A DNA stretch of 38,604 nt from CAZWES01 sp964632395 (GTDB lineage: Bacteria > Patescibacteriota > Gracilibacteria > Peribacterales > Peribacteraceae): NCBI GenBank assembly GCA_964632395.1, contig CAZWES010000011.1, positions 1-38,604 of the forward strand, read 5' to 3'. A program made the position numbers and the translations under genes. Positions 15,587-23,056 of the stretch are shown here, in pieces. Position 1 is the stretch's first letter. The number at the start of each line of letters is the position of its first letter. The notes beneath the pieces were generated by a model. It had not been told where the DNA came from. It searched no databases and saw only the letters and a list, made by a program, of their open reading frames with translations.

Positions 15587-16279
15587 ATGTTCACTGGAAT
15601 TACTGAAACTATGGCAGAGCTTAAAAATAGGACTGACACAGGTCTAACCATCGAACGACCGTCAAATTTCGATGATATCCAGATTGGTTCCAGCATTTGC
15701 GTTTCCGGAGTGTGCCTGAGCGTAGTCAAATTTGATGATGCTTCAATCTCATTTGGTGTGCATGAGGAGACGTGGAAGAGGACGAAGCTCGGGTCACTGA
15801 ATGCTGGCGATAAGGTCAATTTAGAAAGGGCAATGAAAGCTGATTCACGGTTTGAGGGGCATGTGGTTCAGGGGCATGTTGATGGGGTTGGAGTAGTGGT
15901 TGGTGGCGCGGGTGCGTCGCCCGCAGGCGACCGCCCGCGCGGGCCCGTCGGCCGTAGCCCCGGCGAAGGCTGGTCGGAGAAATTTGTAGCCCCGCGCGGG
16001 CGGTCCTCAGCGGAGCATGGCTCCGCTTCGGACGCGCACGCGCCACCAATGCTGACGATTAAATATCCTCAAGCGCTCAGCAATCTGATAGTAGAAAAAG
16101 GCTCCATAGCAATTGATGGAGTTTCATTAACAATCTGCGAGGTTGATGATGAGAAGTTCTCGGTTGCCCTAATTCCACACACGCTTGAAGTGACGACTTT
16201 GGGAAATCTCAAGGATGGTGACAAAGTCAATTTGGAAGCGGATATTCTGGGTAAATACGCACAATCAAATGTGGTATAA
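15587..16279 (+). CDS. ribE: Riboflavin synthase alpha chain, with in-frame insertion
   Basis: Catalyses dismutation of two 6,7-dimethyl-8-ribityllumazines to riboflavin. Length 230 aa. The start is set at the invariant N-terminus MFTGITE; the frame extends 17 codons upstream without homology. The first barrel has IGSSICVSGVCLSV and GDKVNLERAM, ending with GHVVQGHVDGVG. The second barrel has GSIAIDGVSLTICEV, VALIPHTLEVTTLG and GDKVNLEADILGKY. Between the barrels, about residues 105-153 are a Gly/Ala/Pro/Arg-rich stretch encoded by a GC-rich palindrome with no counterpart in the family. Removing it would leave a normal two-barrel protein slightly shorter than usual. No other rib genes are in the window. 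The C-terminus overlaps the promoter of the kinase gene. Confidence 0.9.
   Translation: MFTGITETMAELKNRTDTGLTIERPSNFDDIQIGSSICVSGVCLSVVKFDDASISFGVHEETWKRTKLGSLNAGDKVNLERAMKADSRFEGHVVQGHVDGVGVVVGGAGASPAGDRPRGPVGRSPGEGWSEKFVAPRGRSSAEHGSASDAHAPPMLTIKYPQALSNLIVEKGSIAIDGVSLTICEVDDEKFSVALIPHTLEVTTLGNLKDGDKVNLEADILGKYAQSNVV
15902..16047. repeat. 146-bp palindromic element inserted in ribE
   Basis: The ends are inverted (GGTGGCGCG...GTGCG at 15902 and CGCACGCGCCACC ending at 16047). Inside, a perfect 13-bp pair CCGCCCGCGCGGG (15931-15943) and CCCGCGCGGGCGG (15991-16003) forms the inner stem. It is far more GC-rich than the flanking ribE sequence. It is read in frame and adds roughly 48 residues between the two barrels. 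It behaves like the palindromic elements known inside Rickettsia genes (RPEs), by analogy only. Confidence 0.85.
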
Positions 16280-16280
16280 T
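16272..16280 (+). promoter_or_regulatory. Extended -10 promoter for the histidine kinase
   Basis: TGG-TATAAT is a perfect -10 with the TG extension. It lies across the ribE stop codon, 20 nt before the kinase ATG. The predicted start near 16287 gives a leader of about 14 nt. Confidence 0.55.
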
Positions 16281-16300
16281 GTCAATGAAAACAAAATCCA

Positions 16301-17062
16301 ATGTCTGAAGACTCAAAAACCGACGACGAACGCTCTGCAAGCTCTGCGATGTCCGAGTACATCGGTGTGATTGCACACCGCATACACACGCCTGTGACTT
16401 CAATTCGCTGGCAACTGGAATCTTTGATAGATGGCACGATGGGGGAGCTTACTGATGACCAGAAGGAAACACTTGAGGGGATCTACAATAGCATCGAGAG
16501 CCTTAACGAATTTTCACGTGCAATCCTTTATGTCTACGAGCTCGAGAAAGATATGCCAATGATTAAAAGCGAGGAGGTATCTATCAGTGATCTCATCAAA
16601 CGTGCCGAAAAAAGCCTTGGTGTTTTGATAAAGGAAAAGAAGAGCAGAGTGGTGCCGGAGAAAAGTGTAGAGGGCGTTTCGATCACGGCAGATCCGGATA
16701 TTGCTTTTATGATCGTGAGAACCTTCGTCGAAAATTCACTTCGTTACTCTCCGGAAGACTCAGAGTTTCCTGTGCTCGTAAAGGATAGCGATGAGGGGAC
16801 TATCATCACGGTTGAGGATCGCGGAATTGGTATTCCAATGGAAAAACACAGGCATATTGGGAAAAAGTTCTACCGCACACCGGAGGCTAAAAAATTGTGG
16901 ACTGACGGTGTAGGTCTAAATTTGTACATTGCAATGAATCTTGCGGAGCGCACCGGAGGAAAAATCACTTTTGAAAGCGACGAAGGAAAGGGCGCCAAAT
17001 TCAGCTGGTTTGTGCCGAAACGCAAGAAGAGAAGGCAGCCGTGGGAGGGTGGAGGAAAGTAA
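16301..17062 (+). CDS. Soluble sensor histidine kinase (HisKA-HATPase core only)
   Basis: 253-aa kinase core with no membrane segment and no recognisable sensor domain. The H-box is IAHRIHTPVTSIRWQLE, with the phosphoacceptor His at about 26. The dimerisation helices follow to about 85. The ATP-binding domain shows the N-box FVENSLRYS, the G1 box VEDRGIGIPM, the F-box region KFYRTPEAKKLW and the G2 box GVGLNLYIA. It ends with a basic tail. The partner response regulator is not nearby, so it is an orphan kinase. The signal is unknown and is probably cytosolic or supplied by a partner. A good extended -10 precedes it. Confidence 0.9.
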   Translation: MSEDSKTDDERSASSAMSEYIGVIAHRIHTPVTSIRWQLESLIDGTMGELTDDQKETLEGIYNSIESLNEFSRAILYVYELEKDMPMIKSEEVSISDLIKRAEKSLGVLIKEKKSRVVPEKSVEGVSITADPDIAFMIVRTFVENSLRYSPEDSEFPVLVKDSDEGTIITVEDRGIGIPMEKHRHIGKKFYRTPEAKKLWTDGVGLNLYIAMNLAERTGGKITFESDEGKGAKFSWFVPKRKKRRQPWEGGGK

Positions 17063-17110
17063 GAAAATTTGTTATTATGGGCACTCATGATTCGATTACA
17101 CTCATCATAA

Positions 17111-17491
17111 ATGACCAAGTGTAATTTCATCATCGCCGTTGCGGTAACCCTCTGGATGGGGACTCCGCACTGCATGCCGTGGGTACACACGGTGCATGCG
17201 GCAGGCATGGAGCACATGGCCCAGAATGAGACTGGATGCCCAAAGCATGAGTCGCAGCCTGAAAAACATTGTGCCTGTTGCGATTCCTGTGATGTTTGTT
17301 TGCAAAAAGATCAGGATGTTCTTCTGTCGGTCGGTGCAACTGGATCATATGAGATTGTTGTAATGTCATATTGTTCGTCAGTTGCAGGAGATATTGACGA
17401 TGTAGGTGGGGGATACGTTGCCAATGCGCGTGCTGCTCCTCTTTTTGAGGAGGCAAAAGCACATGCACAGATTATTGCAAAAAGGGAATAA
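17111..17491 (+). CDS. Small secreted Cys/His-rich protein
   Basis: 126 aa, not recognised. The N-terminus (MTKCNFIIAVAVTLW, then a possible Ala-X-Ala site at VHAAG) looks like a signal peptide. A Cys/His-rich section beginning HMAQNETGCPKHESQPEKHC and continuing CACCDSCDVC has spacing suited to metal binding. The remainder is a mixed segment with few Cys. A -10-like TACACT ends 8 nt before the ATG, so the message may be leaderless. It stands just upstream of another small Cys-rich exported protein. A metal-handling role in the envelope is inference from composition. Confidence 0.6.
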   Translation: MTKCNFIIAVAVTLWMGTPHCMPWVHTVHAAGMEHMAQNETGCPKHESQPEKHCACCDSCDVCLQKDQDVLLSVGATGSYEIVVMSYCSSVAGDIDDVGGGYVANARAAPLFEEAKAHAQIIAKRE

Positions 17492-17537
17492 GAAGAGTTT
17501 CTCTATCTCTTTTATTTAAATATTTCCTTTTTTAATT

Positions 17538-17747
17538 ATGAAAAATATTATTTCTAATCCTTTAGTTGCACTTACATTGGTAGTTGCAAGTGTCGCAATC
17601 GTTTACTCATTCGACACTTCCGATGTATCGCAAACTGCGGTTGCTTCCACCGGAGCATGTAATCAAGCCGAAACATGTGACGGTGCAGGATGTACCGCAA
17701 AAGCAGATTGCAAAAAAACTGGATGCGGGTGTGGGTGTGTTAAATAG
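17538..17747 (+). CDS. Small exported Cys-rich protein, metallothionein-like tail
   Basis: 69 aa. Residues 5-25 form a hydrophobic signal or anchor segment (ISNPLVALTLVVASVAIVYSF written in part). The last 30 residues hold eight cysteines: CNQAETCDGAGC, then CKKTGCGCGC. The spacing is irregular and lacks aromatic residues, as in metallothionein-like or copper/zinc-chelating tails. It lies 46 bp downstream of the previous Cys-rich gene and is followed by an intrinsic terminator, so the two probably share a transcript. Function is not known; metal binding at the cell surface is the most natural guess. Confidence 0.65.
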   Translation: MKNIISNPLVALTLVVASVAIVYSFDTSDVSQTAVASTGACNQAETCDGAGCTAKADCKKTGCGCGCVK

Positions 17748-17794
17748 GTGAGGAGAGCATCAGGTCATGGATTCTTGAATTCATGGCGCAGGCA

Positions 17795-17827
17795 GGCCGA
17801 CCAGGGATGGTCGGTCTGTTTTGTTTT
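17795..17827 (+). terminator. Intrinsic terminator after the Cys-rich pair
   Basis: GGCCGACC and GGTCGGTC pair around AGGGAT and are followed by TGTTTTGTTTT. This is a clear plus-strand rho-independent terminator about 50 nt after the stop codon of the 69-aa gene. Confidence 0.8.
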
Positions 17828-18054
17828 GGCTGAACACACCGGTCTGACAACGACCGGCTTGGAGAATGTTGGGGATTTTGCAAAGGTATAAAAAAAGAGA
17901 AGGGAGGCAGGTGGGTCACCTCGAAAATGAGACAAATGAGACACTATAAAAAAGGTGTCTCAGAAGAACTCGCACACTGGACAAATCAAGATTATGGCTT
18001 ATAGAAGCCATTTCAAAGTTCAGTGGAGGTCAGGGGCCTTCTCCGATCATGAAG
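17828..18054. other. Non-coding remainder of the gap before the hydrolase gene
   Basis: The gap between the Cys-rich gene and the hydrolase gene is about 307 bp. After the terminator it holds an 8-bp hairpin TGAGACAC/GTGTCTCA (17938-17962) and a 25-codon ORF starting at 17928 that overlaps this hairpin. I see no homology or initiation signal for that ORF and do not annotate it as a gene. Confidence 0.4.
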
Positions 18055-18618
18055 TTATACGAGCCTGCTCTTCACCACCTCTACAAGCTCAGGAAATTCA
18101 AGTCCAAAGAAATGTCCTCTATCAGTGAATTCATGGAGTTCGGTTTCAAGTTTTTCATGTACCAGCTTTGGTTCATCGTAAGAGAAGAACGGATCATCCG
18201 TTGAAGAAAACTGTATGATCCATTTCTGGTTATTCCTGATAGATGGCCAATTCCAAGGCTCATCAAAGTACCCGCTTTTCTGTTCATTCTGATCTCCCGT
18301 ATCCGTGTAATACGTGCCGACCAGTACCGACCCAAGAATTTTATTTTTCTCCGCGTATCGCATGGCGGCAATCGAACCGGAGCTGTGGCCGATAAGAACA
18401 GAATTCTCATCGGCTCCGCACTCATTCTTAAGGAACGGCAGCCAGATGCTTTGCCTTGCAACTTTTGGATCGGGGAAATCTTTCGCAATGACTTCAATTC
18501 CCAACTTCTCAAATTCCTGTACTGCATAAGGGAACCAATAGTCTTTTGATGTTCCTCCGTCGCCTTCTCCGCCGTTGTTGCCATGGATTAGGATGATTTT
18601 CAAATTTCCTTTACTCAT
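18055..18618 (-). CDS. Small alpha/beta hydrolase, RBBP9/YdeN family
   Basis: 187-aa serine hydrolase of the RBBP9/YdeN type. It begins MSKGNLKIILIHGNNGG, with the strand-3 oxyanion motif LIHG. The nucleophile elbow is LIGHSSGSIAAMRYAEK (Ser at about 96), the acid is in FSSTDDPFFSYDE, and the His is in DRGHFFGLEFPE, all in family order. No signal peptide is present, so it is cytosolic; the substrate is unknown. It is divergent from trpD. A TATGCT box lies 6 nt before the ATG, suggesting a short or absent leader. There is no sequence sign that it belongs to the trp regulon. Confidence 0.85.
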   Translation of the reverse strand: MSKGNLKIILIHGNNGGEGDGGTSKDYWFPYAVQEFEKLGIEVIAKDFPDPKVARQSIWLPFLKNECGADENSVLIGHSSGSIAAMRYAEKNKILGSVLVGTYYTDTGDQNEQKSGYFDEPWNWPSIRNNQKWIIQFSSTDDPFFSYDEPKLVHEKLETELHEFTDRGHFFGLEFPELVEVVKSRLV

Positions 18619-18686
18619 GCTTACAGCATAAGGAATACGGGTTTATTTGCATAGGATCATGTATCTTAATAATCGTCATTTTTACC

Positions 18687-18726
18687 TTGCTGGCCTCCGG
18701 CAACTCTTGTACTCTTGTAACAGTAC
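18687..18726 (+). promoter_or_regulatory. trpD promoter with TrpR-type operator
   Basis: TTGCTG - 17 nt - TACTCT forms a promoter whose -10 lies inside an 18-bp palindrome GTACTCTTGTAACAGTAC (18709-18726). The half-sites GTACT and AGTAC are 8 nt apart, the same as in the E. coli trp operator. A repressor bound here would cover the -10 and the start point (near 18722). The leader to trpD is only about 20 nt, so there is no room for a leader peptide or attenuator. Confidence 0.72.
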
Positions 18727-18741
18727 ATCACTATATCCGCC

Positions 18742-19722
18742 ATGAATGCCTCTGCAACAATCTACGATCTTATTTCTCTGCTCATTTCCGATGAGTCGAA
18801 CGAAGAAAGGCGCTCAGAAGCCTTCCGCGAACTTGTAAGCCGCCCTGTAACGCCCGATGCAATCAATGAAGGCAGAAAAGCACTGCAGGAACGCATGGTG
18901 CCAGTTGAGCTTTCACCGGATGCCATTGATACATGTGGTACAGGGGGGAGCGGCAAAAAGACCATCAACACTTCAACGATTGCCGCTTTTCTAGTCGCTG
19001 CCTCTGGAGGGAAAGTTGCCAAGCACGGCAACCGCTCGGCAAGCGGAAACTGTGGCTGTTTTGACCTTTTGGAACATCTTGGAGTGAACATCAATCTTAC
19101 TCCGAAACAGGAGAAAAAAATATTTGAAGAGCTTGGGATTGTGTTCATGTTCGCGCGCTCTCATCATCCCGCCATGCGTTTCGTTGGGCCGCTGCGCAAA
19201 GAGCATGGCAAAAAGACCATATTCAACTACCTGGGCCCGCTGTGCAATCCGGCCGGAGTTACGCGCCAGCTCATCGGAACGGGAAATGCAGAAGATGCGT
19301 CGCTCATGGCTGATGCTCTTAAGAAATCAAATACCCAGGCTGCATTTGTTGTAACCGGGGAGGATGGATTGGATGAGGTCACAGTTACCGGATCAACTAA
19401 GATATTGGAAATAAAAAAAGGAATGATTGAGGAGCGCCAGTTTTCACCTGAAGAGGTAGGACTGCCGATATTTTCCGCAAATGAAATTGAAGGAGGTACG
19501 CCCGAATATAACGCATCGGTATTTCTTGAGCTGGCGCGTGGCGAAGGAAGCGGTGCAATGAAAGCTCTTGTTCTTGTGAATGCTTCCCATGCCCTTCTCC
19601 TCACAGATGTTGTGGCTTCGCTTCCTGGTGCATTTGATCTGGCGAAGGATACCTTGGAATCCGGCAGAGTTTTTGAATTATTCGAGCAGTATCGCGATTT
19701 GAGTAACTCCTTAAAGCCATGA
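18742..19722 (+). CDS. trpD: Anthranilate phosphoribosyltransferase
   Basis: Second step of tryptophan synthesis: anthranilate + PRPP to phosphoribosylanthranilate. 326 aa, slightly short but complete. The PRPP-binding glycine motif is DTCGTGGSGKKTINTST, followed by AKHGNRSASGNCG. The metal-binding acids lie in GEDGLDEVT, and the anthranilate region is ARSHHPAMRFVGPLRKEHGKKT. It is the first gene of the trpDCFBA operon and is overlapped 4 bp by trpC (ATGA). It is not fused to TrpG; the glutaminase is instead fused to DAHP synthase in the opposing operon. Likely controlled by TrpR through the operator just upstream. Confidence 0.96.
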   Translation: MNASATIYDLISLLISDESNEERRSEAFRELVSRPVTPDAINEGRKALQERMVPVELSPDAIDTCGTGGSGKKTINTSTIAAFLVAASGGKVAKHGNRSASGNCGCFDLLEHLGVNINLTPKQEKKIFEELGIVFMFARSHHPAMRFVGPLRKEHGKKTIFNYLGPLCNPAGVTRQLIGTGNAEDASLMADALKKSNTQAAFVVTGEDGLDEVTVTGSTKILEIKKGMIEERQFSPEEVGLPIFSANEIEGGTPEYNASVFLELARGEGSGAMKALVLVNASHALLLTDVVASLPGAFDLAKDTLESGRVFELFEQYRDLSNSLKP

Positions 19723-20516
19723 GCGTTTTTGACGATATCCTGAAGGCAAAACAAAAAGAGGTTGCTTCGATGCAGGAAGCAGCAGACATCCAGCCGTGCA
19801 AACGTCGAAGTTTTATCGGCTCTCTGCGCTCTGGGCAGTTCGCTTTCATTGCAGAAATCAAGCCGAAATCACCGTCGTCGGGCGAGCTGCTTTCCCGAAG
19901 CGATATTAAGGAAATGTTGGGTTTATATGAGGAATTCGCAAATGCAATTTCGGTGCTCTGCGATGAAAAATTCTTTGGCGGAGGATATAATCTGCTGTCG
20001 CAAATCTCCGGACAAACAGAAAAACCGCTGCTTGCCAAGGAATTCGTAATCAGCGGGAGGCAAATTGAGGAGGCGGTTATCAATGGGGCAAGTGCAGTAC
20101 TTCTTATTGCTGCAATTGTTAGCGAGGATTTACTGGAAAATCTGATCCGCAGGGCTATAGATCTTAACTGCGATGTCTTGCTTGAACTGCATTCCGATGG
20201 CGACTTGGAGAAAGCATCAGCCGTGTTTAGAAAATTATCGGAGGAAGAGCGCCTACGGATTGTTTTTGGCATAAATAACCGCGATCTCGATTCACTGGAG
20301 ATATCGCTGGAAACCACGAAAAAACTAGCACCGAAAATCAGGTCAATGATCGGGAATCAAAATCTGTTGATTTCAGAAAGCGGGATTTTATCTGCTGATG
20401 ACGCGCGTGAACTTTCCGAATTTGTCGACGGATTTCTTATCGGCACCTCTATACTTAAATCAAACGACCCGCGCAGTTTTCTTTCTTCACTCAAGACAGC
20501 ATGCGGACAAAAGTGA
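19719..20516 (+). CDS. trpC: Indole-3-glycerol phosphate synthase
   Basis: Closes the indole ring from CdRP with loss of CO2 and water. The 265-aa TIM barrel carries the phosphate-binding IAEIKPKSPSSGEL (catalytic Lys in EIKPKSPS), FFGGGYNLLSQ, LLAKEFVI (Lys and Glu pair), INNRDLDSLEIS and the C-terminal SESGI...DGFLIGTSI phosphate loop. The start ATG overlaps the trpD stop (ATGA), indicating coupled translation. It overlaps trpF by 16 bp. It is a single-function enzyme, unlike the TrpC-TrpF fusion of enterobacteria. Confidence 0.96.
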   Translation: MSVFDDILKAKQKEVASMQEAADIQPCKRRSFIGSLRSGQFAFIAEIKPKSPSSGELLSRSDIKEMLGLYEEFANAISVLCDEKFFGGGYNLLSQISGQTEKPLLAKEFVISGRQIEEAVINGASAVLLIAAIVSEDLLENLIRRAIDLNCDVLLELHSDGDLEKASAVFRKLSEEERLRIVFGINNRDLDSLEISLETTKKLAPKIRSMIGNQNLLISESGILSADDARELSEFVDGFLIGTSILKSNDPRSFLSSLKTACGQK

Positions 20517-21100
20517 AATTCTGCGGCATGACTGATATGCTAGATGTCTTTGAGGCAGTCGACCTTGGTGTGGACTTTATGGGGCTAATATTTGTGCGCT
20601 CTTCTCCCCGTTCAGTTACCTTTGAGCTTGCAACGTATTTAAGAAATGAAATTGGCGGGGCTAAGGCTGTGGGAGTATTTATGGACATGTCCGTAAAGAG
20701 AATCAATGAGTATTGCAAAAAACTAAAACTGGATTTTGCCCAATTACACGGAAAACCTGATTTACAGAAATACAGACGCATAAAGATACCTGTAATTCAG
20801 GCATTCAGAGGAGTTCCTGACGTGAAGACTGCGAAAAAATTTCTGAAAGTTTGCCCATATATCCTTATTGATAAGGCTGATGGCAGCAGTGTTGCGGATT
20901 TTGATGCGATAGCAGCGCTACCAAAGTCAGTCAGATCGAAATTGTTTCTTGCAGGTGGCCTTAATCCAAAGAACGTGAGAGATGTAGTGGAAAAAGTGAA
21001 GCCGTTCGCAGTAGACTGCGCACGCGGAATAGAGATGAAGCCTGGAAAGAAAGATTCGCGGAAGATGCGCACATTCCTCAATAACATCAGATCATCATGA
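20501..21100 (+). CDS. trpF: Phosphoribosylanthranilate isomerase
   Basis: Amadori rearrangement of phosphoribosylanthranilate to CdRP. The 199-aa TIM barrel has the catalytic Cys in KFCGMTDMLDV (residues 6-8), then FMGLIFVRSSPRSV, LDFAQLHGK, and the catalytic Asp of ILIDKADGSS. The phosphate-binding loop is LAGGLNPKNVRDV and FAVDCARGIE, where families normally have the xDxSSGxE motif; DCARGIE lacks the double Ser but keeps the Gly-Ile-Glu. The gene starts 16 bp inside trpC and overlaps trpB by 4 bp. Confidence 0.95.
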   Translation: MRTKVKFCGMTDMLDVFEAVDLGVDFMGLIFVRSSPRSVTFELATYLRNEIGGAKAVGVFMDMSVKRINEYCKKLKLDFAQLHGKPDLQKYRRIKIPVIQAFRGVPDVKTAKKFLKVCPYILIDKADGSSVADFDAIAALPKSVRSKLFLAGGLNPKNVRDVVEKVKPFAVDCARGIEMKPGKKDSRKMRTFLNNIRSS

Positions 21101-22281
21101 AATCCCTCGGAAAATTCGATAAATACGGTGGCTGTTATGTATCGGAGCTTCTGATTCCGGTGCTGACAGAAGTGGAAGAAGCTTTTTTGCAACATAAAGA
21201 TGACAAAGAATTTAATGTCGAGTTTTACGCTCTTCTGAAGGAATTCGCAGGCAGGCCGACACCGATTACTGAAATGAAAAAACTCAGCGAAGAGTGGGGA
21301 TGCATACTTGTCTTAAAGCGCGAAGACCTTCTACACGGCGGAGCTCACAAGACGAATAACGTCATCGGGCAGGCACTGCTTGCAAAACGCATGGGCAAGA
21401 CTGAACTCATCGCGGAGACAGGCGCGGGGCAGCACGGCGTGGCAACTGCTATGGCAGGAGCGTTATTCGGGCTACCAGTGAAAATATTCATGGGCGCAAA
21501 AGATATAGAACGACAATTTCCGAATGTGCAGCGCATGAAACTATTCGGTGCGGAGGTTATTTCGATAGATGCGGGATCTCAGTCACTTAAGGACGCGATC
21601 AACGAGGCGCTCAGGTACTGGACTGCCCACAGTAAAGACATATATTACGTGTTCGGAACCGTGGCGGGTCCGCATCCTTTCCCCAGCCTTGTAGCGCATT
21701 TCCAGCGTGTGATCGGCGAAGAAGCTCGAGAGCAGTGCCTAGAGAAATACGGGAAACTTCCTCATACCGTTTGTGCTTGTGTTGGTGGAGGGAGTAACGC
21801 TATCGGCACATTCAGAACTTTCATCAAAGACAAAGATGTAAAACTTGTCGGAGTAGAGCCTGCTGGGGAAGGGCTGGACACTCCAAAACATGGGGCTGCT
21901 CTGTGCAAAGGAAGACCGGGATCCCTGCACGGCGCTTTCAGCTATTGCCTGCAGGATGAAGACGGACAGATCCATGAGGCGCACAGTATTTCCGCAGGGC
22001 TTGATTACCCCGGAGTCGGTCCGGAACACAGCCAACTCAAAGATATTGGACGCGTCGCATATGTCGCTGTAACGGATGACGACGCAATGGAGGCTTTCCT
22101 TACGCTTACGCGCAAGGAGGGAATAATTCCTGCGCTTGAACCTGCACACGCACTGGCTGCTGCCAGAGACATCGCATCATCGTTGAAACAGGAGGACATC
22201 CTGCTTGTTACGCTTTCCGGAAGAGGAGATAAAGATCTCGGCACTACCATTAAATACCTCGAAAAAAATGGAAAAATCTAA
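21097..22281 (+). CDS. trpB: Tryptophan synthase beta chain
   Basis: PLP enzyme joining indole and serine to make tryptophan; partner of TrpA. 394 aa, the TrpB1 type. It begins MKSLGKFDKYGGCYVSELL. The PLP Lys is in the motif HGGAHKTNNVIGQALLAK (about residue 84), the substrate-loop motif is ETGAGQHGVATA, the phosphate-binding Gly-rich loop is CVGGGSNAIGTF, and the C-terminal PLP ring contact is LSGRGDKDL. The interface segments expected for a TrpA complex are present. It is coupled to trpF by ATGA-type overlap and to trpA by a 14-bp overlap. Confidence 0.97.
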   Translation: MKSLGKFDKYGGCYVSELLIPVLTEVEEAFLQHKDDKEFNVEFYALLKEFAGRPTPITEMKKLSEEWGCILVLKREDLLHGGAHKTNNVIGQALLAKRMGKTELIAETGAGQHGVATAMAGALFGLPVKIFMGAKDIERQFPNVQRMKLFGAEVISIDAGSQSLKDAINEALRYWTAHSKDIYYVFGTVAGPHPFPSLVAHFQRVIGEEAREQCLEKYGKLPHTVCACVGGGSNAIGTFRTFIKDKDVKLVGVEPAGEGLDTPKHGAALCKGRPGSLHGAFSYCLQDEDGQIHEAHSISAGLDYPGVGPEHSQLKDIGRVAYVAVTDDDAMEAFLTLTRKEGIIPALEPAHALAAARDIASSLKQEDILLVTLSGRGDKDLGTTIKYLEKNGKI

Positions 22282-23056
22282 TCCTTATGCACAGGCTCGT
22301 GATAAAAAGGGCAAACTGCTCTTCATCCCATTTGCCGTACTTGGGGATCCAAACAAAGAGAAGTCATTGGAAATAGTAAAAACACTTATTGAAAATGGAG
22401 CCGATGCACTTGAACTGGGGTTTCCTTTTTCTGATCCTCCGGCCGATGGACCGGTGATACAGGAAGCGGATATGCGAGCACTTAAAGCAGGAATACGCGT
22501 TAGTGATTGCTTTGAGCTTCTGCGTGATATCAGAAAGATCACCAGCATTCCAATTGGTCTTCTGATTTATTATAACCTTGTCCTGCAAAGAGGTATTGAT
22601 AAATTTTACAAAGACTGCGCCGACGCTGGAGTGAACTCAGTTCTCATTGCCGATCTTCCGCTTGAGCATGCTGATGAAGTTGTTTCGATTGCAAAAAAGC
22701 ACAGCATCGCTCCTGTTTTTCTTATTAGCGAACTCTCCGATGACGAACGCATCAGAAGCATCGCGAAAGTATCTGGGGGATACTTGTACGTTGTTTCGTA
22801 TCTCGGTGTTACGGGGGTTGAGGATTCAGTTCTTGAGGGAAAAATTAAAGATACAATTGAGCGTGCACGCAAACATACGGATTTACCTCTCTGTGTGGGG
22901 TTTGGGATAAATAGTACAGCACAAGCTCAGGCAGCTGTTAAAGCAGGTGCGGATGGTGTAATTGTGGGGAGTAGGATTGTTAAAGAGGCGCCGGATTTGG
23001 GGAAGATAGCCCAAGTTTGCAGCGAGCTGTGTGCTTCAATTAATGAAGCAGCTTAA
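22268..23056 (+). CDS. trpA: Tryptophan synthase alpha chain
   Basis: Cleaves indole-3-glycerol phosphate and passes indole through the tunnel to TrpB. The 262-aa TIM barrel has the catalytic Glu in ALELGFPFSDPPADGP and the catalytic Asp in that same loop (PADGPVIQ), plus YYNLVLQRG, VLIADLPLEHADE, the flexible loop VSYLGVTGVED and the phosphate loop CVGFGINSTAQAQA. I chose MEKSNPYAQA, inside trpB; the frame runs 21 codons upstream through trpB without homology. This is the last gene of the plus operon. Its stop overlaps the end of aroC on the opposite strand by 4 bp. Confidence 0.95.
   Translation: MEKSNPYAQARDKKGKLLFIPFAVLGDPNKEKSLEIVKTLIENGADALELGFPFSDPPADGPVIQEADMRALKAGIRVSDCFELLRDIRKITSIPIGLLIYYNLVLQRGIDKFYKDCADAGVNSVLIADLPLEHADEVVSIAKKHSIAPVFLISELSDDERIRSIAKVSGGYLYVVSYLGVTGVEDSVLEGKIKDTIERARKHTDLPLCVGFGINSTAQAQAAVKAGADGVIVGSRIVKEAPDLGKIAQVCSELCASINEAA

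Noticed and set aside
17928..18005. 25-codon ORF between the Cys-rich gene and the hydrolase.
   Set aside because: Overlaps a hairpin, very short, with no homology or initiation signal.
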